Assembly (NCBI GenBank): GCA_934149325.1
Contig: CAKPEJ010000025.1
Span: forward strand, 1 to 12,014
Direction of reading: 5' to 3'
Length of the DNA stretch: 12,014 bases
DNA from: an uncultured Bacilli bacterium
Lineage (GTDB): Bacteria; Bacillota_I; Bacilli_A; RF39; UBA660
Part shown: piece after piece, positions 6,670 to 12,014 of the stretch
Numbering within the stretch: the stretch's first letter is position 1
Layout of the letters: the number at the start of each line of letters is the position of its first letter
The notes under the pieces: model-generated
What the model saw: the letters and a program-made list of their open reading frames with translations, nothing else
The model's database searches: none
Told to the model about the DNA's origin: nothing
Translations under genes and position numbers: made by a program

Positions 6670-7377
6670 TTAAAGTTCTAATGCAGTTTCTAAAGAAAGT
6701 TCTATCATTTTTGTTAATGAATTTTGTCTTTCTTCACTTGTTAATTCTTTTTTTGATACAAAACTATCAGAAATTGTTAATATACATGCGGCTTTTTTAT
6801 TTAAAAATTTAGCATTTTGAAACAATCCAAAAGATTCCATTTCAACACATTTACAACCAAATTCATCCCTCATTTTTTCAAAAATAACATCTTTAGTATA
6901 AAATACATCAGAAGAATATATTTTTGCCTCTAATATATTTATACGCATTTTTTTTGCAATACCCCCTATTTTTTCATTAATTTCTTTACTTGGAGTTAAA
7001 ATTTTACTTTTTTCTCCTGTTTGTGCATATGCATAATTTGAATCACTAAAGCATTCACTTACAAGTACTAAATCAGATACATTAAGTTCATTTGTATAAG
7101 ATCCTGCTGTTCCTATTCTGATAATTGTATCTACATCATAAAATTTATAAAGTTCATATGAATATATTCCTACACTTGGTATTCCCATTCCATGTGCCAT
7201 TACAGTTACTCTTTTTCCTTTATAATAACCAGTAAAACCAAGCATATTTCTAACAGTATTTATACATTTATAATTATCTAAATATTTTTCTGCTATAAAT
7301 TGTGCACGTTTTGGATCACCTGGCATTATTACTACATTTGCTATATCTTCTTTCTTTGCTTCTATATGTGGTGTCAT
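6670..7377 (-). CDS. deoD: Purine nucleoside phosphorylase, DeoD type
   Basis: 235 residues, the normal length. It splits purine (deoxy)ribonucleosides with phosphate into base and (deoxy)ribose-1-phosphate, in purine salvage; the family is a cytoplasmic hexamer. The known active-site residues are all at the classical positions: His4 and Arg43 (reach into the neighbour subunit), Gly20, Arg24 and Arg87 for phosphate, Thr90 where the E. coli enzyme has Ser, Glu179-Met180-Glu181 for the nucleoside, Ser203-Asp204 with Asp204 the proton donor, and Arg217 that assists it. It begins MTPHIEAKKEDIANVVIMPG, close to the family start. The ribosome site AGAAGGAA is a few bases upstream. It sits 38 nt after ftsK and 35 nt before ymfF, so it is probably co-transcribed. 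No sign of decay. Confidence 0.96.
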   Translation of the reverse strand: MTPHIEAKKEDIANVVIMPGDPKRAQFIAEKYLDNYKCINTVRNMLGFTGYYKGKRVTVMAHGMGIPSVGIYSYELYKFYDVDTIIRIGTAGSYTNELNVSDLVLVSECFSDSNYAYAQTGEKSKILTPSKEINEKIGGIAKKMRINILEAKIYSSDVFYTKDVIFEKMRDEFGCKCVEMESFGLFQNAKFLNKKAACILTISDSFVSKKELTSEERQNSLTKMIELSLETALEL

Positions 7378-7405
7378 ATAAATTCCTTCTTTCTAATATT
7401 TATTT

Positions 7406-7427
7406 AAAAAGATGATTATTCATCATC
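7406..7427 (-). terminator. Weak hairpin between ftsK and deoD
   Basis: On the minus strand GATGAT (7427-7422) and ATCATC (7416-7411) pair around GAATA, followed by five T. The ftsK TAA lies across the loop and 3' arm. With 6 bp it may only partly reduce expression of the genes beyond, or act as an RNA-processing or stabilising hairpin. Confidence 0.4.
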
Positions 7428-9656
7428 TTCATTATCAGTTTCCAAGGCTACTAGAACTTCTCTTGGTTTACTTCCATTTTGAGGTCCTACAATACCCCTT
7501 TCTTCTAGTAAATCAATTATTCTTGCTGCTCTATTATAACCTAATTTAAATCTTCTTTGAAGAAGTGATGCACTTGCTTTTCCTGCTGTTATTACATACT
7601 CAACAATATCATTATATAATGGATCATCATGATCAACATCATCTTTATCTAATGAAGGTTTTTCTTTTTCTTGATCAAGTTTTATAAATGATTCATCATA
7701 TACAGCTTTTTGCTGTGATACAGTAAAATCTACTAATTTATTTATTTCATCTTCTGAAACAAATGCACCTTGTATTCTCATAGGAACTGATTCACCCATT
7801 GGTAAAAATAACATATCTCCTTTACCAAGTAATTTTTCTGCTCCTGTCATATCAAGAATTGTTCTTGAATCTATTGATGATGAAACTGCAAATGATATTC
7901 TTGATGGAATATTTGCTTTAACAACACCTGTAATTACATCTGTTGATGGTCTTTGTGTTGCAACTATTAAATGTATTCCCGCAGCTCTTGCCATTTGTGT
8001 AATACGCATAATTGAATCTTCTACTTCTTTTGATGCTACAAGCATTAAATCTGCTAATTCGTCTATTAATACAACAATATAAGGCATAAGTGGTATTCTT
8101 GATTCTTCTGGTAAATTTTTATTTTTATTTTCTAGATAATTATTATATCCTTCAATATTTTTTGTTTTACTATCACTGAATAAATCATAACGTTTTTCCA
8201 TTTCTTCGACTACTTTTTGAAGAGCAGCAGAAGCTTTTTTTGGATCAGTTATAACTGGCATTAATAAGTGTGGTATTCCATTATACATACTAAGTTCAAC
8301 TTTTTTTGGGTCAACCATTATTAATTTTACTTCATCGGGTTTAGCTCTCATTAATATAGAGCCAATTATACAATTAACACATACTGATTTACCTGATCCT
8401 GTTGCACCTGCTATAAGTAAATGTGGTGTTTTATTAATTTCAGCATATCTTGGAGTACCCATTATATCTTTTCCTAAGGCAACCATAAGTTTACTATCCA
8501 TCTTATTTTTTGGAAATGCAGATATAATTTCTCTAAATGATACAGCTGAATTAACTTTATTAGGAAGTTCTATTCCTACCGTACTCTTTCCTGGAATTGG
8601 TGCCTGTATTCTAACATCTTTTGCAGCAAGAGCAAGTGCTATTTCACTACTTAAACTCTTTATCTTACTCATTTTTGTTCCTGATTTTATTTCAAGTTCA
8701 TATTGAGTTACAGATGGACCAACATGTACTTCTCTAACTTTTGCATGTACATCAAAATCTCCTAAAACTTTTTCAAGTAAGCCTATATTTTTCTTTATAT
8801 CAGCTTCATTTTCCTGAGTACTTTTCTTTTTAGGAGCATCAAGAAGTGATAAACTAGGAAGTTCATAATTAGCATATTTATTACTATTCATTTTATTTGC
8901 TTCTTTAACAGCTTCTTCATATTCTTCATCTGTATTAACATGAGTTAATTGATCTATTGAAGAAACTATTATTTTTTTATCTGGTTCTTTATTATTTAGA
9001 ACATCTTTTATATCATCATCTATATCTTTATCATCATATTCATCATTTTCATCATCTTCTTCAAGATGTCTTTTCTTTCTTTCTTCTTTTCCGGATTTAA
9101 TTTTTTCATGAATACTATTAATTCCTTCACTAATTGATAAATCAGCTATTAAAATAACTCCTATTATCATAAGTACTATTATTACTATCGTACTTCCCAT
9201 TTTACCAAGAAGAATATATAAAACAGAAATTAATATAGCTCCTAGTATTCCTCCTCCTGGAAAAGAAACTTCTGTATTAATACATTTTACAAATTCATCT
9301 AAAGTTTCCCTTATTGTTCCAGCAATAGTTGGTTTATCACCTAAATAATTTAAATGAGCAAGTGCTAAAACACCTATTAATAAAATATAAAATCCTATTA
9401 ATCTTGTTGTAAATACTTTTGGGTTTTCTCTTTTAACAAGCATATAACCACCTGATAAAATAAATAAACTTAATACTACAAAATCAAAAGACCCCATTAA
9501 AAACATTGCAAATCCTTTAAATATTGTACCAAGTATATTTGCTTTAAATCCTAAAAATCCTATTATACCTATTAAAATAAATAATATACCTTTTAACTCT
9601 ATTGGATATTTAAATCCTTTTTTTTCTACTTGTTTTCTTGTTTTCTTTTTTGCCAT
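7416..9656 (-). CDS. ftsK: DNA translocase FtsK/SpoIIIE
   Basis: 746 residues. It pumps chromosomal DNA through the closing septum. The N-terminal part has about four or five membrane segments (between roughly 22 and 172). An acidic/lysine-rich linker follows at 185-290, rich in Asp and Glu at 199-216. Then come the alpha domain and the RecA-like motor: Walker A GATGSGKS at 417-424, Walker B VVLIDELADLM with Asp532-Glu533, and ATQRPSTDVITG at 567-578. The C-terminal winged-helix gamma domain is at about 684-737 (AGKASASLLQRRFKLGYNRA, ending in GPQNGSKPREVLV); it reads polar KOPS/SRS-like sites and, in FtsK, contacts XerCD. Length matches SpoIIIE-type proteins, shorter than E. coli FtsK. Start ATG has a GAGGTG site 6 nt upstream and an extended -10 further up. 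First gene of the probable operon down to the exporter. Whether it works in division, sporulation or both cannot be told. Confidence 0.97.
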   Translation of the reverse strand: MAKKKTRKQVEKKGFKYPIELKGILFILIGIIGFLGFKANILGTIFKGFAMFLMGSFDFVVLSLFILSGGYMLVKRENPKVFTTRLIGFYILLIGVLALAHLNYLGDKPTIAGTIRETLDEFVKCINTEVSFPGGGILGAILISVLYILLGKMGSTIVIIVLMIIGVILIADLSISEGINSIHEKIKSGKEERKKRHLEEDDENDEYDDKDIDDDIKDVLNNKEPDKKIIVSSIDQLTHVNTDEEYEEAVKEANKMNSNKYANYELPSLSLLDAPKKKSTQENEADIKKNIGLLEKVLGDFDVHAKVREVHVGPSVTQYELEIKSGTKMSKIKSLSSEIALALAAKDVRIQAPIPGKSTVGIELPNKVNSAVSFREIISAFPKNKMDSKLMVALGKDIMGTPRYAEINKTPHLLIAGATGSGKSVCVNCIIGSILMRAKPDEVKLIMVDPKKVELSMYNGIPHLLMPVITDPKKASAALQKVVEEMEKRYDLFSDSKTKNIEGYNNYLENKNKNLPEESRIPLMPYIVVLIDELADLMLVASKEVEDSIMRITQMARAAGIHLIVATQRPSTDVITGVVKANIPSRISFAVSSSIDSRTILDMTGAEKLLGKGDMLFLPMGESVPMRIQGAFVSEDEINKLVDFTVSQQKAVYDESFIKLDQEKEKPSLDKDDVDHDDPLYNDIVEYVITAGKASASLLQRRFKLGYNRAARIIDLLEERGIVGPQNGSKPREVLVALETDNEDDE

Positions 9657-9682
9657 GTTAACACCTCATATTATCTAAATTA

Positions 9683-9691
9683 ATTATATCA
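9683..9691 (-). promoter_or_regulatory. Extended -10 promoter element for ftsK operon
   Basis: On the minus strand TGATATAAT gives a consensus TATAAT (9688-9683) with TG extension. No good -35 at 16-18 bp. It is about 25-30 nt upstream of the ftsK start and the same TGATATAAT stands ahead of rnjB. Confidence 0.55.
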
Positions 9692-9709
9692 TAAAACCCT
9701 TTTATTATG

Positions 9710-9763
9710 GTAAAAAAACATTGTTTTTACATATTTGTTTTTTAGTTTTGTGTAAAATTTTAC
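9710..9763. repeat. Two palindromes in the rnjB-ftsK intergenic region
   Basis: GTAAAATTTTAC is a perfect 12-bp palindrome at 9752-9763, and GTAAAAA/GTTTTTAC arms lie at 9710-9730. Both start with GTAAAA-type half sites. They sit between the rnjB terminator and the ftsK -10, where an operator would lie, but no regulator is recognised and low GC makes such pairs easier to get by chance. Confidence 0.3.
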
Positions 9764-9766
9764 GAA

Positions 9767-9789
9767 CAAAAAAGAAGCATATGCTTCTT
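9767..9789 (-). terminator. Terminator after rnjB
   Basis: AAGAAGCATATGCTTCTT is a perfect 18-bp palindrome at 9772-9789, followed on the minus strand by T to 9768 (six in a row including the stem end). It overlaps the rnjB TAA by two bases. Confidence 0.8.
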
Positions 9790-11434
9790 ATATTTCATTT
9801 ATAACAGTAATTATCATTGGTTTACATTCAGTTTGAGTATATAAAAACTTACCTAAACTTTCTCTAATTCCTGTTTTTATTTTATTAAATTCAACATAAT
9901 TGTTACTTATATTACTATTAATAACTTCTAAAGAAATTTCTTTTATTTGATTTATAATTTCGACATTATTTTTTACATATATAAACCCTCTTGTTAATAC
10001 TTCTGGGCCTGCTATTATTTCTTTAGTCTTTTTATTTAATGTTGCACAAATTATAACAATTCCATTTTCACTTAAAAGTTCTCTATCTTTTAATACAAGT
10101 TCTCCAATGTCTTTTGAAGATTTACCATCTATTAAAATTTCATCTATTTTTATTTTTTCATATGACTCTACTAATTTACCATTTTTAAATTCAATTATTT
10201 CACCATTTTGCTTTAATAAAATTCTTTCTTTAGGAAAGCCTAAACTTGATATTACATTAGCATTTTCAACTTGATGACGATATTCACCAATTACTGGGAA
10301 ATAATACTTTGGTTGCATTAAATTGAACATAAGCATTAAATCTTCTTGAGATGCATGATTTAATAAATGAGTTTTAGATGATAATGTTATTACATTTGCA
10401 CCTATTTTACTTATCTCATCTGCTAACTTAACAGCTTTTTTCTCCATATTTGATGCTATTGGATCAAGATAAAAAACACAATCATTTTCGTTTAATTTAA
10501 TATATTTATCATATCCATTTACTATTCTTTCTAAATTATTAAACGGTTTTTCATTTTCATTTGATGTTAATATAATTGCATCTCTATCATTTATATTGCT
10601 TAAAGTACCTATCTTTTCTTTATCAAATTTTACATAACCATTTTTTATTGTATAATCTACTAAATTTTGTAACTTTTTCCCCATAATAACAACTTTTCTA
10701 TGAGTTTTATCTATTTCAGTAAAAAGTTCTTGTAATCTACATATATGGGATGCAAAAAATGTTACAATTATTCTCCCCTCATTATGCATAAGTACATCTT
10801 GTACAGTATTTGCAATTCTATTATTTGGAGCAGTATATCCTATTCTATCAGCATACTCTGATTCACTTAGTAAACATAAAACTCCTTGTTTTCCTATATA
10901 TGCAAGTTTCCCTATATCAGTACTATAAGCACCTGTCATACTAGAATCAAAAACAAAACTACCAGTATATACTATAGCCCCATCCTGTGTATTTAATACA
11001 AATCCTAAATTATCTGGTATTGAATGTGTTAAACTTATTGGAAAAACACTATTTTTTCCAAAATTTATCTTTTTGTGAGCACTTATTTCATGTAAATTAT
11101 CAAATTTAATATTTTCATCTTCAAAATCTTTTCTTAACATATCACAAGTGAACTTAGCAGCATAAACATTTATATTTGGAAATTCTTTTACAATATCACA
11201 TACTGCACCAATACTTTTAGAATGGCCATGTGTTAAAAAAATACCTTTTATATTCTTTTGATTCTCTTTTAAATATGAGAATGATGGAATTATATAGTCT
11301 ATTCCAAGCATTTTATCATCTGCTATTTTAGAACCAGCATCAAATATAAAAATATCATTATCAACATTTGCTACATACATGTTTTTACCACTTTCATTAA
11401 GTCCACCAAGTGCAAATATTTTTATTTTACTCAT
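9788..11434 (-). CDS. rnjB: RNase J2-like protein with degenerate metallo-beta-lactamase active site
   Basis: 548 residues, normal RNase J length, with the N-terminal half of the metallo-beta-lactamase domain, an inserted beta-CASP domain (about 200-350) and a C-terminal domain. RNase J1/J2 form a complex that degrades and matures RNA. The signature HxHxDH reads HGHSKS here (His69 and His71 kept; Asp and His replaced by Lys73 and Ser74). The TGDF motif is TGSF (Ser159 for Asp) and PVHGEYR is PVIGEYR (Ile382 for His). His137 (THSIPD) and His360 (NHASQED) remain. Two-metal catalysis should be lost or very weak, as for known J2 proteins; it probably acts as partner of an active J1 elsewhere. The frame opens at 11452, but AAAGGAG inside those extra codons is the ribosome site for the ATG at 11434. 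It stands upstream of ftsK as rnjB does near spoIIIE in B. subtilis. Confidence 0.92.
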   Translation of the reverse strand: MSKIKIFALGGLNESGKNMYVANVDNDIFIFDAGSKIADDKMLGIDYIIPSFSYLKENQKNIKGIFLTHGHSKSIGAVCDIVKEFPNINVYAAKFTCDMLRKDFEDENIKFDNLHEISAHKKINFGKNSVFPISLTHSIPDNLGFVLNTQDGAIVYTGSFVFDSSMTGAYSTDIGKLAYIGKQGVLCLLSESEYADRIGYTAPNNRIANTVQDVLMHNEGRIIVTFFASHICRLQELFTEIDKTHRKVVIMGKKLQNLVDYTIKNGYVKFDKEKIGTLSNINDRDAIILTSNENEKPFNNLERIVNGYDKYIKLNENDCVFYLDPIASNMEKKAVKLADEISKIGANVITLSSKTHLLNHASQEDLMLMFNLMQPKYYFPVIGEYRHQVENANVISSLGFPKERILLKQNGEIIEFKNGKLVESYEKIKIDEILIDGKSSKDIGELVLKDRELLSENGIVIICATLNKKTKEIIAGPEVLTRGFIYVKNNVEIINQIKEISLEVINSNISNNYVEFNKIKTGIRESLGKFLYTQTECKPMIITVINEI

Positions 11435-11440
11435 TATTTT

Positions 11441-11449
11441 TTCTCCTTT
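11441..11449 (-). promoter_or_regulatory. Ribosome binding site that fixes the rnjB start
   Basis: On the minus strand AAAGGAGAA is followed after 6 nt by the ATG at 11434. It lies inside the six codons following the upstream in-frame ATG at 11452, which has no comparable site, and the family start (KIKIFALGGL) also fits 11434. Confidence 0.8.
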
Positions 11450-11480
11450 CATTTTTTACTAAAGAAATTCAGCAATTACA

Positions 11481-11489
11481 ATTATATCA
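11481..11489 (-). promoter_or_regulatory. Extended -10 promoter for rnjB
   Basis: On the minus strand TGATATAAT (TATAAT at 11486-11481) sits directly after the T run of the upstream terminator. A -35 is poor (TTTAAA at 17 bp, within the terminator loop). The expected start near 11474 gives a 5' leader of about 40 nt. Confidence 0.6.
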
Positions 11490-11516
11490 AAAAAAGACAA
11501 ATATTTAAAGTATTTG
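11489..11516 (-). terminator. Terminator after the DUF1016 nuclease gene
   Basis: On the minus strand CAAATA (11516-11511) and TATTTG (11503-11498) pair around a 7-nt loop, then TC and seven T (11495-11489). It is AT-rich and modest in strength. Its T run touches the rnjB -10 element. Confidence 0.5.
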
Positions 11517-11555
11517 CTAAATATAATTAAATAATCCGTGAATTTTTAATGATAT

Positions 11556-12014
11556 TTATATAAATTCATATTCTCTAGATAAAATTCTTTTGTCACTGGC
11601 ATACTCAATAATAAACTTATTATCTTTCTTACATATTATTATTCCTATTGTTTTATCTTGTGTTGCTTTTCTTAAATTATTATCTATGTAATTCATATAT
11701 ACTTCTATTTGGCCGATATGTTCTTTCTTTAGTTCTGTTACTTTTAATTCAACTACTACAAAGCAATTAAATTCATAATTAAATAATAATAAATCAATAT
11801 AATTATATCTATCACCAATTTTTATCTTATATTCACTTTCTACAAAACAAAATGATTCTCCAAGTTCTTTTAGAAATGATTCTATATCCTCAAGTATTAT
11901 TTTCTGTAACATTTTTTCTGATATTTCATTATAGTTATTCTTATTATTTATTAATATTGGATTTTTAATATAATCTGTTACTTCATTATTAATTTTATTT
12001 TCTTTTAATTTTTC
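11556..12014 (-). CDS. DUF1016/YhcG-type PD-(D/E)XK nuclease, C-terminal part (5' end outside window)
   Basis: The reading frame is open from the window edge to the TAA at 11556-11558, 152 residues; an internal Met at 11912 is probably not the start because the frame continues upstream with family-like sequence (DYIKNP, ISEKMLQKIILEDIESF). Full members are about 330-360 residues, with an N-terminal DUF1016_N domain that would be off the window. The catalytic core is recognisable: the strand YNYIDLLLF with the Asp, then VVVELKV with Glu and Lys (Asp40, Glu55 and Lys57 counted from the internal Met), followed by HIGQIEVYMNYID and IGIIICK, all typical of the family. These are predicted DNA nucleases, often found beside restriction-modification systems or in mobile regions; their exact role is not established. 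A terminator and then the rnjB promoter follow. Confidence 0.88.
   Translation of the reverse strand, partial: EKLKENKINNEVTDYIKNPILINNKNNYNEISEKMLQKIILEDIESFLKELGESFCFVESEYKIKIGDRYNYIDLLLFNYEFNCFVVVELKVTELKKEHIGQIEVYMNYIDNNLRKATQDKTIGIIICKKDNKFIIEYASDKRILSREYEFI

Noticed and set aside
1931..11434. Use of the Mollicutes code (TGA as Trp)
   Set aside because: Conserved proteins are full length without in-frame TGA, and the Trp codons I checked are TGG.
11435..11452. Upstream in-frame ATG of rnjB at 11452 as the true start
   Set aside because: The six extra codons contain the ribosome site for the ATG at 11434 and have no site of their own.
1..12014. CRISPR arrays, insertion sequences with terminal repeats, rRNA genes, riboswitches
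   Set aside because: No regularly spaced repeats, no transposase apart from the serine recombinase, and no recognisable conserved RNA motif was seen.

Overview
The window is very AT-rich, and every supported gene lies on the minus strand, so the reading direction runs from high to low coordinates. Low GC, AGGAGG-type ribosome sites, rho-independent terminators and an RNase J2 - FtsK/SpoIIIE - YmfF - YmfH gene order point to a Bacillota of the class Bacilli. It could be one of the very AT-rich host-associated lineages near Erysipelotrichales/RF39, but that placement is inference. Tryptophan is encoded by TGG where I checked and no large gene is broken by TGA, so the standard bacterial code fits.

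Layout in transcription order. (1) 12014-11556: C-terminal part of a DUF1016/YhcG-type PD-(D/E)XK nuclease that enters from outside the window. It ends at a terminator that abuts the next promoter. (2) 11434-9788: rnjB, an RNase J2 paralogue that has lost most metal-binding residues, with its own extended -10 promoter and a strong terminator. (3) 9656-1931: a probable operon of ftsK/spoIIIE, deoD, ymfF, ymfH and a two-gene NatAB/YhaQP-like ABC exporter. The genes overlap or lie at most 38 nt apart, and the operon ends at a clear terminator. (4) 1878-1219: a membrane-anchored extracytoplasmic protein of unknown function with its own promoter. (5) 1162-1086: tRNA-Arg(CCU) with encoded CCA, followed by a terminator. 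(6) 994-1: an accessory-looking stretch on the 3' side of the tRNA. It holds a 93-residue orphan ORF, then a promoter, a 23-codon leader ORF with a perfect Shine-Dalgarno, a terminator whose 5' arm lies inside that leader, and the N-terminal 168 residues of a large serine recombinase that runs off the window.

The core part combines RNA turnover (RNase J2), chromosome translocation (FtsK), purine salvage (DeoD), an M16 protease pair whose catalytic residues are split between two subunits, and an exporter. The most interesting parts are the attenuator-like leader in front of the recombinase, the eroded RNase J2 active site, and the complementary M16 pair. The recombinase side of the tRNA is the likely edge of a mobile element; no far end or attachment repeat is visible.
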